Shown: piece by piece, positions 37,822 to 45,803 of the stretch
Position numbering within the stretch: the stretch's first letter is position 1
Layout: each line of letters starts with the position of its first letter
NCBI RefSeq assembly: GCF_020521555.1
Contig: NZ_BPWA01000001.1
Span: forward strand, 2,108,001-2,172,000
Length of the DNA: 64,000 nt
Direction of reading: 5' to 3'
From: Rodentibacter sp. JRC1
GTDB lineage: Bacteria > Pseudomonadota > Gammaproteobacteria > Enterobacterales > Pasteurellaceae
Position numbers and translations under genes: made by a program
The notes under the pieces: generated by a model
Databases searched by the model: none
Seen by the model: only the letters and a program-made list of their open reading frames with translations
Told to the model about the DNA's origin: nothing

Positions 37822-38880
37822 CTAAAAATGAAATTCAAGATTATCAAAAAGTGTATGTAGGTTAAAAAAATAGCGTTCTACAGCTGTTCCCCACGGATTC
37901 TTTGCCCCTATGTTAGTCATTATATCTCGCCGTTGTGGTGTGATCATTGCACTTTGTTTTAAAATAAAGCCAAGATCTTGACAATTTTGTGTCAATATTT
38001 TTCGCCAAATTTCGACTTGCTTCTCATATGCCATATAGAAATTCACTCGTCCGGTTTTACCCAGTAAACAAGCATCATTTGTGGTAGAAAAATGCTCTTC
38101 TCGTAAAATACGCTCACGAAAACAACCTAACAACCAGTTATCTACTAAGGGGCGGAGGGGTTCAATCAGATCACAGGCTAAGGATTCTCGGCCAAAATCT
38201 AAACTATGATAAAAACCGATATAGGGATCAAGTCCAGCTCCATAGCTGGCAAGCACGGCTTCGCTATGTAGTAAGGTGTAAGTAAGCGAAAGTACCGCAT
38301 TAAAAGGGTCTTTAGGTGGACGGCGATTTCGCCCTTGAAAACGCAAACTATCAGGAAGATAAAGGCTAAGGGCAGTAAAATAAGCCGAAGCGGCTCGTCC
38401 TTCAATTCCTCTTAAGCAGGCTAAATGGGTTTGGTGATGAATTTTACCTATTAATTTGTCAATTTCTTCCGCTTTTGGTGCAAGCAATATTTTCTTGCCT
38501 AATCGTCTGTTTGTCGCTTGCCAAAGCCAATTTTTTTGTGTGACTAATTTAAATAGGATAAGACGTTTTGCAAAGGTGAGACAAAATTGTTCATCTTGTG
38601 AAAGCTGATATTGAGCAACTCTTCTAGTTGCATCGTTGTGAGGCTGATTCATAAAAAGAGTTGGGGTATTTTTTCGACCGGATAAACAGATAACCCCGAT
38701 GCCTCGTTCCCCTAGCTTTGCCAATAATGAGGCTTGCAAAGTAACATCGCCTTTAATATAAATTCGCTCAACAGGTGCAAGTGGAATCGTGCCTGTGCGT
38801 TCATCATTTTCATAACAAACTAGTGCTTCTCCATTGAGTTTAAGAGTTGAGCCTTTACGGTCAATATATAAACTAGACAT
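37822..38880 (-). CDS. cas1: Cas1 integrase
   Basis: Integrates new spacers at the leader end. 352 aa from the ATG at 38880, which has GGAGG five bases upstream; an ATG at 38892 that overlaps the previous stop lacks an SD. Metal ligands are seen in RGIEGRAASAYF (Glu), GLDPYIGFYH (His) and LACDLIEPLRP (Asp). There is no fused reverse transcriptase, and none elsewhere in the window. Confidence 0.97.
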   Translation of the reverse strand: MSSLYIDRKGSTLKLNGEALVCYENDERTGTIPLAPVERIYIKGDVTLQASLLAKLGERGIGVICLSGRKNTPTLFMNQPHNDATRRVAQYQLSQDEQFCLTFAKRLILFKLVTQKNWLWQATNRRLGKKILLAPKAEEIDKLIGKIHHQTHLACLRGIEGRAASAYFTALSLYLPDSLRFQGRNRRPPKDPFNAVLSLTYTLLHSEAVLASYGAGLDPYIGFYHSLDFGRESLACDLIEPLRPLVDNWLLGCFRERILREEHFSTTNDACLLGKTGRVNFYMAYEKQVEIWRKILTQNCQDLGFILKQSAMITPQRRDIMTNIGAKNPWGTAVERYFFNLHTLFDNLEFHF

Positions 38881-38891
38881 ATTTGCCTCCA

Positions 38892-39173
38892 TTAAACAAA
38901 CAAAAAAGGTTGGGTTGATTTGGTATAAGCCTTGCCATAAAACTGGCGTTCGTTATTTTCAAAGAGCTGAAAAAAGTAAATGCGATCATCACTAGGTTCA
39001 ATACAAGCGGTCAGATTTTGCTTTAATGTTGCTAATTCGTGTTGCGTTACCCAACATTCATATAAGGATTTCTGCCCGCCGATAGCATAAGATTCGATGA
39101 TTTTATGCACTTTTTGTAGCCGTTTGCTATCACAAATATCATAGGCGATGAGGTAATGAAAACGATTGGGCAT
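38892..39173 (-). CDS. cas2: Cas2 (second, divergent copy)
   Basis: 93-aa Cas2-family protein with FHYLIAYDICDSKRLQKVHKII at its start and ECWVTQHEL at the strand that follows. It differs clearly from the Cas2 at 37532-37813 but keeps the YDI aspartate, so it is not a recent duplicate. SD AGGAG. Its stop codon region overlaps the first possible ATG of cas1. It contains the uptake word ACAAGCGGT (39003-39011). Confidence 0.88.
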   Translation of the reverse strand: MPNRFHYLIAYDICDSKRLQKVHKIIESYAIGGQKSLYECWVTQHELATLKQNLTACIEPSDDRIYFFQLFENNERQFYGKAYTKSTQPFLFV

Positions 39174-39185
39174 ATTTTTCTCCTG

Positions 39186-39365
39186 CTATTTAGCTATTCG
39201 ATTAGAGCAACATTTTTGGCAAGGTCGAAAACCAGGAATTTCCATAAATTCTTCGCTTACATCTAACCCATTTTCTTTTAATGAAAAAAGGTAATAGTTA
39301 AGCAAACTATAAAATAGTGTATTAGATAAATAGTTAATGTAGAATGAGTTCCATTTATTAAAATT
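39186..39365 (-). pseudogene. C-terminal remnant of a paralogue of the 39433-40257 gene
   Basis: The frame is open from 39365 to a TAG at 39186-39188 with no usable start. It ends GLDVSEEFMEIPGFRPCQKC then CSNRIAK. The neighbour at 39433-40257 ends GIDITEKILHLSGFRRCRCFNN: the two share G-(I/L)-D-(I/V), GFR and clustered cysteines at the same distance from the end. The remnant lies directly behind an island-type promoter (39363-39408). It is best explained as a duplicated copy that lost its N-terminal part. Confidence 0.6.
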
Positions 39366-39408
39366 TTAAGATAAATAAATGAAATATATTAAATATACAA
39401 ATTTGTAA
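39363..39408 (-). promoter_or_regulatory. Promoter with shared palindrome, before remnant and cas2-cas1-cas2
   Basis: Minus strand TTACAAATTTGTAT (39408-39395), then 26 nt, then TAAAAT (39368-39363). No -35 consensus. Same geometry as at cas10. It would drive the remnant and the cas2-cas1-cas2 block. Confidence 0.7.
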
Positions 39409-39432
39409 AATTAAAAAGATATAGTTTTTTTA

Positions 39433-40257
39433 TCAATTATTAAAACAACGACAACGACGAAAACCACTTAGATGTAATATTTTTTCTGTAATATCAATCC
39501 CTTGACTAAAAGCATATTGAAAATGAAAATGCAAAATCCACATTTGAAGTTGATATTTCAATGCTTGGATTTTTTCCATTTTGAGTTGATCCTCTTCGCA
39601 TAAATCATCACTATGTAATAATGCTGAAAAACAACGAACTCGCTCTTTTGAGCTATCTTGAACATAAAGTCTAAAAAGCCGGCTGACCCGTTTAATTTCA
39701 GCAAGTTGTTCTTCTGATGCAAGATTAAAAAATGCTTCATAAATACCTGTATTTTCATAACGTTTTGGTAAACGAGCAATTTCTTGAATAGATTCCTCTA
39801 GCTTAAAAGTATCTTTAAGCTCTTGGCAAAACGCAATAATTACACTTATTTCCGTACCCGCTTGATAACGCTCTTTATTGGCTAAAATCATTTCTCCATA
39901 GGCTTTTACATCCTCATCTTTTAATGATGCAGGACGTAAAATATTTTCAAAATCGCTATTTAAAGCTTCACATTCTGAATGAGCGTGGTAAGCAGGCATT
40001 CCTAGTTTGAATACCCACTTATTTTGTTCTTGTTTATTCTGAATAAAATACATTCTGCGATTTAAATTACTTAAATCACGATAAAGTAAATCACTAATAA
40101 CAAGTAGTTTAGCTTCATTTTCAGAAAAATACGCTAGATCTAATGGGATATCTTTTAATTGATAGCCTCGATAGTATTCCTTTTTAAAATAGGAAGGAAT
40201 ATTAATATCTAATGTTTTTATTAAATTTCTATAATTATAATTGGTAATATAAAGCAT
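39433..40257 (-). CDS. Unknown protein of the CRISPR island (274 aa)
   Basis: I do not recognise this family. It is 274 aa, with no signal peptide or membrane segment. Possible metal ligands are H91-x-H93-x2-C96 in YHAHSECEALNSDFEN and C269-x-C271 at the end (GFRRCRCFNN). The middle is mostly helical and charged; no nuclease or helix-turn-helix motif is evident. It has its own promoter with the island palindrome (40287-40332), so it is probably part of the type III response. A remnant of a paralogue lies downstream at 39186-39365. A role as accessory effector or regulator would be speculation. Confidence 0.8.
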   Translation of the reverse strand: MLYITNYNYRNLIKTLDINIPSYFKKEYYRGYQLKDIPLDLAYFSENEAKLLVISDLLYRDLSNLNRRMYFIQNKQEQNKWVFKLGMPAYHAHSECEALNSDFENILRPASLKDEDVKAYGEMILANKERYQAGTEISVIIAFCQELKDTFKLEESIQEIARLPKRYENTGIYEAFFNLASEEQLAEIKRVSRLFRLYVQDSSKERVRCFSALLHSDDLCEEDQLKMEKIQALKYQLQMWILHFHFQYAFSQGIDITEKILHLSGFRRCRCFNN

Positions 40258-40286
40258 TATTTTTCCCTCTTATTAAAATTGCATAT

Positions 40287-40332
40287 AGAGTACTAAATAA
40301 AGAATATTTTTCGAATAAATACAAGTTTGCAA
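40287..40332 (-). promoter_or_regulatory. Promoter with shared palindrome, before the 274-aa gene
   Basis: Minus strand TTGCAAACTTGTAT (40332-40319), 26 nt, then TACTCT (40292-40287) as the -10. The palindrome edge is 62 bp before the ATG at 40257. Confidence 0.68.
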
Positions 40333-40338
40333 AATAGC

Positions 40339-40695
40339 TTAATTTAAACGTATTGTATTTCCCCATTGAATAAAATCAGGGTGTAGAGAAATCGGTGTGG
40401 CATGGCAGTTGTAGATATAATACGCTTCAACATCATAGCCGAAGCCTTCTGGGGAAGAGGCGGAGAGTTCTCCGTCATCAATATAGCGACCATATTCTGA
40501 ATTTAATTGACGGCGTAATGCTTCAATATTATGAATCCATTTTTTCCCTGCTTTTAAAAAATAACGCCCACGATAGGCTTTGGGGTCTTGAATTTCAACA
40601 AAACCTAAAGATAAAGCAAGTAATTCACTTTGAGTATAAGGTTGAAAAATAGTAGGAGATGTTTTTACGGGGAGCGTATAAGTAGAATATTGCAT
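40339..40695 (-). CDS. Unknown protein of the CRISPR island (118 aa)
   Basis: I do not recognise this family. It is 118 aa, soluble, with an aromatic-rich C-terminal half (EGFGYDVEAYYIYNCHATPI). It shows no membrane segment and no clear helix-turn-helix. AGGAGA precedes the ATG. It is a single gene with its own island-type promoter (40729-40774) and ends 7 bp before the palindrome of the next gene. Its location between the NE0113 gene and the 274-aa gene, and its shared control, suggest an anti-phage or regulatory role that the sequence alone cannot define. Confidence 0.78.
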   Translation of the reverse strand: MQYSTYTLPVKTSPTIFQPYTQSELLALSLGFVEIQDPKAYRGRYFLKAGKKWIHNIEALRRQLNSEYGRYIDDGELSASSPEGFGYDVEAYYIYNCHATPISLHPDFIQWGNTIRLN

Positions 40696-40728
40696 TATTA
40701 TCTCCTATTGAGGCTAAATCATAAGAGA

Positions 40729-40774
40729 ATAATAAAGAAAAATAAGAAAAAATGATGAAAATGCAAATTTGTAA
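40729..40774 (-). promoter_or_regulatory. Promoter with shared palindrome, before the 118-aa gene
   Basis: Minus strand TTACAAATTTGCAT (40774-40761), 26 nt, then TATTAT (40734-40729). The palindrome edge is 66 bp before the ATG at 40695. It touches the terminator of the csx16-card1-NE0113 operon. Confidence 0.72.
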
Positions 40775-40808
40775 AAAGCCCTTTTACTTTTCAGTAAAAG
40801 GGCTTTTT
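40773..40808 (-). terminator. Terminator of csx16-card1-NE0113 operon
   Basis: AAAAAGCCCTTTTAC (40773-40787) pairs with GTAAAAGGGCTTTTT (40794-40808) around a six-base loop, directly after the NE0113-family stop at 40813. T runs are present in both directions. Confidence 0.85.
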
Positions 40809-40812
40809 TTTA

Positions 40813-42033
40813 TCAAAGAAATGTTAAGAAGTGAGAAATATTATTTTGAATTTTATCTAAATTAATTTCATCAACAAATAAAGTATAAGTCGTATCAATG
40901 ACGGGTAGAGAATAAATAGAAGGATTATGCTTATCTACAAATAAATATTTTTGTAATGCTTTATTTAATTGATTGCTTGATTCTGAAAATCTATTCTTAG
41001 AAGGTGGATAAATATCTTGAAAAATAGTTTGATCAAGCGGTTCAATTAAACCTAATTCTTGCTTAATTTTATCGGTATCTCCTGTTTTAATATAATCATA
41101 AATCTCAAAATATAAACGAACAAAAGGCAATTCATAATATTTATATCGATAGCCATACACTTTACAAATCGCACAAGTTAATAAAAGTGCATAGGGTTTT
41201 GCCGCCAACTTAATAGGTTTATCTAATGCACCTAGCTTAACTTTTCGTTCATCTATTGGCGATAAAAAGGTGATACTTGGTTTTTCAATCAACCGCTGAG
41301 CTTGTTCAACTGATTGGCTGTAGGTAATCTTTTGTTTTAGTAATTGCTCAGAAACACCTCCGCTTAATCCTAATCTTACCCAAGGAATTTCAGCTAGCAT
41401 TACTTTAGCCGTAGAAGCATCAAGCTCTTTACCATCACGATCGGTAATTAAATATTGACGTGGTTTTGGATAATAAAAATTTTCTAGCATTTCAAATTTC
41501 GAAGAGACTAAAACGTGAGAAAGACTATCTTGTTCACGACCATAAAGTGATAAGGCATAACCTAAGAAAAAGCCCATTGTTTTACGACCGCCTGCAATGG
41601 AAATATGCACTGCACTTTGTTCATCTTTGCAAAGATCACCCACTAAAGAAACGATTTGGTCGGACGCAAGTGTATTTTCCTCAGGCGTGCGAATATCTAC
41701 TAAAAACTGACCGCTCTTATCTTTTAATACCTCAATACAGCTTTCATCAAAATGAATATCTGTAAATCCGTATTGCTGACCATAATCTAAAACAAATTCT
41801 GCTATCGCTCCTTGGCCGACTTTACGTCCCCCCTCGATACCTAGCAAGGATTTCATCAACTTATTCTTACCTTGTAAAGTGGTGATCACTTTAATTTCTG
41901 TTGGAATAAAGCCTTTTTCCGTTACTAATGCAAATAAAGTTTCAGTAACAACAGCGGGCGACATACCTGTTACGGAAAGTAAAATGCGTTTGTTATATTC
42001 AATTTCTTTTTTCATTTGAATTACCCTATCCAT
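40813..42033 (-). CDS. NE0113-family CARF protein (Csm6-type, probable ring nuclease)
   Basis: 406-aa protein of the CRISPR NE0113/Csm6-like family. The Rossmann-like CARF start RILLSVTGMSPAVVTETLFAL and the motif HISIAGGRKTMGFFLGYAL are diagnostic. I see no R-x4-6-H HEPN motif in the C-terminal half, so RNase activity of the classical Csm6 kind is doubtful and cleavage of cyclic tetra-adenylate (ring nuclease) is more likely. A second ATG at 42015 has AGGG upstream and may be the true start. It overlaps card1 by 13 bases and ends at a strong terminator. Confidence 0.8.
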   Translation of the reverse strand: MDRVIQMKKEIEYNKRILLSVTGMSPAVVTETLFALVTEKGFIPTEIKVITTLQGKNKLMKSLLGIEGGRKVGQGAIAEFVLDYGQQYGFTDIHFDESCIEVLKDKSGQFLVDIRTPEENTLASDQIVSLVGDLCKDEQSAVHISIAGGRKTMGFFLGYALSLYGREQDSLSHVLVSSKFEMLENFYYPKPRQYLITDRDGKELDASTAKVMLAEIPWVRLGLSGGVSEQLLKQKITYSQSVEQAQRLIEKPSITFLSPIDERKVKLGALDKPIKLAAKPYALLLTCAICKVYGYRYKYYELPFVRLYFEIYDYIKTGDTDKIKQELGLIEPLDQTIFQDIYPPSKNRFSESSNQLNKALQKYLFVDKHNPSIYSLPVIDTTYTLFVDEINLDKIQNNISHFLTFL

Positions 42034-43190
42034 TCTTGTAGCTTTTGTTTAAGGCGTTGAACATCTTTACCATCAATAATAGTAATATTATAAGTTTTTG
42101 CACGATTTTTTGTGGCATCAGGTACAGGGAAGTAACTCACTAAACATTTCTTAGTCATCAATCCACCGTAATCTTTTAATGTTTCCAATTTATACAAAAT
42201 ATCTTCAGCTTTAACACTATTCCCTTTATCTAAAAGTTGTGTTTTACATTCGATAATGTGAAGTTTATTTTTTGCTAAAAACAAAACATCAAATTCATTC
42301 ATATTACCTTTATTTTCATTACTATAGGCATTCTTATCTAAACGATATTTATTATTTGCTACTTCACAACTTAGGGCATAATCTTGAACTTTAGCAATTT
42401 GTTTCACTTGTTTTAAAGTATATTCTTCCAACCAGCCACCGCTAACTAAATCACGGTAGTTTTTACCGATAAAATCAATGGTATCATCTTTAAGTTTTAT
42501 TAAACCTACATCATTAAACTTATTAATAATATTTATAAAATATTGAATTTTAATATCCTTACTTTCTTTAAATTTATATCCTGTTTGCTGTGATAAAGTT
42601 GCACTTTTATTTAGCAAGGGAATTTCATTTTTATAATCATCATACCTTATAATTAATTCATTAACTATTTCCTGTTGAATTTTGTTTAGTTGTACTTCTC
42701 CTTTATTTAAAATTTTTGCCCCATAAGAAGCTAAATAGTCATTTAAATCATTTTTTGCATTAATAGAGAAATCTGAAATCCATTTATTTTCATTATTTTT
42801 AGAAATAAATATAATGCGATTTTCATCCGTATCCATATAAAAGACAGGCTTACCAATTAATTCAAAGGCTTTTTGGGCGGCTATTGCTAACAGTTTTGTT
42901 CCACCTGTAACATTTAGTCCAATAGAAATGTTAGAATCTTCATATTTTTCTAAAAGAGAAAGTAAATAATCCGACATTTCACCAAAATTAAAAATATCAG
43001 GAATATGCTCTTGTTGAACTCTCACACCTTTATCTTTAAAGACTTTTTCAAGATAATTTGCCTGATTTTTCATTTGAGGAGAAACTAAAAAAATAGCTTC
43101 CTTTGGTTTAAATTGAGGATCTAAAATTGGAAGTAAGTTTGGTGCTGCTTGCCCTGAAATTAAACAAACCTGAATATCAAAATATGCCAT
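42021..43190 (-). CDS. card1: Card1/Can2-like CARF nuclease (DUF1887)
   Basis: 389-aa protein with an N-terminal CARF domain (NVTGGTKLLAIAAQKAF near residue 95), a winged-helix-like middle and a C-terminal PD-(D/E)xK nuclease with NEFDVLFLAKNKLHIIECKT (Asp and E-x-K near 300-315). This is the layout of Card1/Can2, which are activated by cyclic tetra-adenylate to cut single-stranded nucleic acid or nick DNA. It sits between csx16 and the NE0113-family gene with a good SD (AGGAGG). Activity is inferred from the retained catalytic residues. Confidence 0.87.
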   Translation of the reverse strand: MAYFDIQVCLISGQAAPNLLPILDPQFKPKEAIFLVSPQMKNQANYLEKVFKDKGVRVQQEHIPDIFNFGEMSDYLLSLLEKYEDSNISIGLNVTGGTKLLAIAAQKAFELIGKPVFYMDTDENRIIFISKNNENKWISDFSINAKNDLNDYLASYGAKILNKGEVQLNKIQQEIVNELIIRYDDYKNEIPLLNKSATLSQQTGYKFKESKDIKIQYFINIINKFNDVGLIKLKDDTIDFIGKNYRDLVSGGWLEEYTLKQVKQIAKVQDYALSCEVANNKYRLDKNAYSNENKGNMNEFDVLFLAKNKLHIIECKTQLLDKGNSVKAEDILYKLETLKDYGGLMTKKCLVSYFPVPDATKNRAKTYNITIIDGKDVQRLKQKLQEWIG

Positions 43191-43199
43191 AAAAGCCTC

Positions 43200-43490
43200 C
43201 TAACGCTTTTCAATAAAAAATTCTTGTAGCTGACAACCTTGTTGATTGAGTTGTTCGCAAGTAAGTTCTTTGCCACGCTGTTCAAACTGAACATTGACAG
43301 ATAAAAAATAAAACTTAGCCCCTCTTTGACACACTTCTGCGGCTAAATGAACAGGCAAAGTACCAATGACCGTATCATTGGTTTGAATTTTATTCACATC
43401 TAAATGTTCAATAAAGTGATCGATTCGAATGTTTTGTTGAGAAATCCATTCAATCGCCCCTAAATGTCGAGAAATAAACCAAACAGCCAT
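43200..43490 (-). CDS. csx16: CRISPR-associated Csx16 (VVA1548 family)
   Basis: 96-aa protein starting MAVWFISRHLGAIEWISQQ, with DTVIGTLPVHLAAEVCQRGA; both are family hallmarks of Csx16. It is found next to type III systems, and recent work has suggested ring-nuclease activity for this type; I treat that as a hypothesis here. It is the first gene of csx16-card1-NE0113, with its own island-type promoter. Confidence 0.88.
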   Translation of the reverse strand: MAVWFISRHLGAIEWISQQNIRIDHFIEHLDVNKIQTNDTVIGTLPVHLAAEVCQRGAKFYFLSVNVQFEQRGKELTCEQLNQQGCQLQEFFIEKR

Positions 43491-43524
43491 ACATCACACC
43501 TTTATCTATCTTAAAGAGCGGTTT

Positions 43525-43569
43525 ATTTTACTGAGTTTTTTACGCTTTTCCGATTTTACAAACTTGCAA
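43525..43569 (-). promoter_or_regulatory. Promoter with shared palindrome, before csx16
   Basis: Minus strand TTGCAAGTTTGTAA (43569-43556), then 25 nt, then TAAAAT (43530-43525). The palindrome edge is 66 bp before the csx16 ATG. No -35 consensus is seen. Confidence 0.7.
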
Positions 43570-43740
43570 ATTTTAGAGAAATTATCTAGGAGATTCTAAA
43601 ACTAGTAACCGTTCAGTAGTTTCATAGCTTACTCTTTAAAGGGAACCACTATTCTTTTTTCTGTAAATTATCCCTTCCTTCTCCTGATTTCGAATATATT
43701 CCCATAGCGTATGATTTTTATAGCAGACTTTGTCTGGCCA
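43570..43740. other. Non-coding right border of the CRISPR island
   Basis: No gene. A minus-strand frame at about 43655-43725 reads VCYKNHTLWEYIRNQEKEG and then meets a stop, which may be a decayed coding fragment. I see no tRNA, attachment site or insertion-sequence end. Confidence 0.35.
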
Positions 43741-43744
43741 TAAT

Positions 43745-43773
43745 AAAAACGACGCTTATTAAAACGTCGTTTT
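43745..43773 (-). terminator. rnb terminator
   Basis: AAAAACGACG and CGTCGTTTTT form a stem directly after the rnb stop (43778), with A and T runs on both sides. Confidence 0.85.
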
Positions 43774-43777
43774 TATA

Positions 43778-45757
43778 TTAGAAAATCACAGAGCCTACGA
43801 TACTTCTTGTTTCTTCTTTCACTTCCGTGAGTTTTACTTTGATCAGATCACCGATTTTATAAGCACGTTCACCTTTGATATAAAGGGCGATTTCGTCTGA
43901 GTTTACCTGCATTTCTTCTTTGTTATTGTGAAGGGTTGAGGCGGGAACGAACATTGATGCGCCGTTTTCTAATGACTGCACACGTAAGCCGCCACGCATT
44001 ACATCTTGTACTTCCGCCTCAAATTCCGCATTTTCAGCAACTTTATCGGCAAGATAGCGGCAATATAGCCAATCTGCAATATCACGTTCAACCAAACGAT
44101 TTTGGCGGCGTGCCTCTTGTAAACGCGCTAAAACTTCATCTTGCGGTTTTTCACAAGTTTGTTGGGCGAGAACGGCTTTAATTAAGCGGTGGTTCACCAT
44201 ATCCGAGTATTTACGAATCGGTGATGTCCAAGTCGCATAGCCTTCTAAACCTAAGCCGAAGTGCGGTGCTAATTCGGCTTTAAATTCGGCAAAGGTTAAA
44301 TAACGGCGTAAACGAAGTTCCAAATAATCGCCTTCAATCGGCTCAATATCGTGGCGCATTTGGCAATAGCCGTTTAAAGTTGCCAGATTTTCCACAGAAT
44401 AACGTTTTGCCAGTTCCGCTTGGTTTTCTTCATTGCTTAAATTTGCCATTAAGAAATGATGGGCGTTTTCTAAGAATTTTTTATCAAACCCGCTGTGAGT
44501 GTTGAAGATTCCCGTTTGGGCATTTTCGTTTAGAAATTGTGCTGCGCAAATATTGGCGATAATCATCGATTCTTCCACCATTTGATTTGCAATACGGCGA
44601 TGTTCGGCTTTGATTTCTTGTACCTTACCATTTTCAGCAAGTACAAAAGAGTAGTCCGGTTTTTCTTTAAATAATAAAGAATGGGTTTTGCGCCAGTTTA
44701 TGCGCGCAAGGGTGAATTGGTGTAAACGGTGAATTTGTTCGGCAATTTCATTGGTTTCCGGCTGCCAGGCGTTAGGGGTTTGTTCTAAATAATCGGAAAC
44801 GTGGTTATAAACCAATTTTGCTTTAGATTGTACATGGGCGGAAACAAAGTGCGGTTTAGCCGTAATGTTACCTTGTAAATCCGTTTCGATATAGCAAACC
44901 AGTGCAGGGCGGATTTCATTTGCCATTAAGGAACAAAGTTTGTCTGATAATTCACGGGGTAACATTGGAATATTGAAACCCGGTAAATAGTTGGTGAAAC
45001 AACGCTGTTTAGCATCTTTTTCAATTTGAGAATCAAGAGCGATATAGGCTGTCGGATCGGCAATCGCCACAACCAATTTCCAGCCGATTTGTTCGCCATT
45101 TTGCTCAATCGGCTCAATGTAAAGCGCATCATCCATATCTTGCGTTCTTTCACTGTCTATGGTGATGAAATGAAGTGCGGTCAAATCTTCGCGAGTTTGT
45201 TGGTCCAACATTTCATAACGATCCGCTCCTTGTACCGGATAACGTGATTGCTCGTGGCGTGCAAGAGTTACCCACCAAGGCGCAAATTCATCATCGGCTC
45301 TGCAAATAAACTGATTAATGGTTGCGTAGAAAAAGCGATCATCTCTCAATGGATGGGTTTTTAAATTGGCGACCACCCAGTCGCCTTCTTGCAATTCTTC
45401 TTTTACGGCTTTTGGTTGCTGTGCGCCAATCGGCTGATTAATACTTGGGTGATCCACCAATACTTGTAATTTCTTGTCTTTATTGAACCGCACTTTGGCG
45501 ATAAAACGCGTGAGCATCGGTTCAATTAGTGATTCCGGTTCTGCTTGTTCTTTATCACCTTGCTTTTCAATGGTGGCGGCAATTTTATCGCCGTGCATGA
45601 CTTTTTTCATTGCAGGCGGTGCAATGAAATAGGTTTTTTTATCACATTCTAAAAAACCGTAGGCTTTATCCGTGCCTTTTACGATGCCTTCCACACGTTC
45701 TTTGCTGTCGTGAATTTGTTGTTTGAGTTGTGCAAGTAGAGGATTATCTTGAAACAT
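43778..45757 (-). CDS. rnb: Exoribonuclease II
   Basis: Processive 3'-5' hydrolytic RNase that degrades mRNA. 659 aa. It has N-terminal cold-shock/OB domains, the RNB catalytic domain with DSERTQDMDDALYI (metal-binding aspartates) and a C-terminal S1 domain. The start is MFQDNPLLAQLKQQI. It is separated from the CRISPR island by a strong terminator and lies next to fabI on the same strand. Confidence 0.97.
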   Translation of the reverse strand: MFQDNPLLAQLKQQIHDSKERVEGIVKGTDKAYGFLECDKKTYFIAPPAMKKVMHGDKIAATIEKQGDKEQAEPESLIEPMLTRFIAKVRFNKDKKLQVLVDHPSINQPIGAQQPKAVKEELQEGDWVVANLKTHPLRDDRFFYATINQFICRADDEFAPWWVTLARHEQSRYPVQGADRYEMLDQQTREDLTALHFITIDSERTQDMDDALYIEPIEQNGEQIGWKLVVAIADPTAYIALDSQIEKDAKQRCFTNYLPGFNIPMLPRELSDKLCSLMANEIRPALVCYIETDLQGNITAKPHFVSAHVQSKAKLVYNHVSDYLEQTPNAWQPETNEIAEQIHRLHQFTLARINWRKTHSLLFKEKPDYSFVLAENGKVQEIKAEHRRIANQMVEESMIIANICAAQFLNENAQTGIFNTHSGFDKKFLENAHHFLMANLSNEENQAELAKRYSVENLATLNGYCQMRHDIEPIEGDYLELRLRRYLTFAEFKAELAPHFGLGLEGYATWTSPIRKYSDMVNHRLIKAVLAQQTCEKPQDEVLARLQEARRQNRLVERDIADWLYCRYLADKVAENAEFEAEVQDVMRGGLRVQSLENGASMFVPASTLHNNKEEMQVNSDEIALYIKGERAYKIGDLIKVKLTEVKEETRSIVGSVIF

Positions 45758-45803
45758 AGTGATTATTTATGGTTGGGGCGTATATTATACGCACTTACAA
45801 AAT

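Noticed and set aside
37822..38880. Reverse-transcriptase-Cas1 fusion to explain antisense spacers
   Set aside because: Cas1 is of normal length and no reverse transcriptase motif is present.
40813..42033. Csm6 HEPN RNase
   Set aside because: No R-x4-6-H motif in the C-terminal half; kept as an NE0113-family CARF protein with probable ring-nuclease role.
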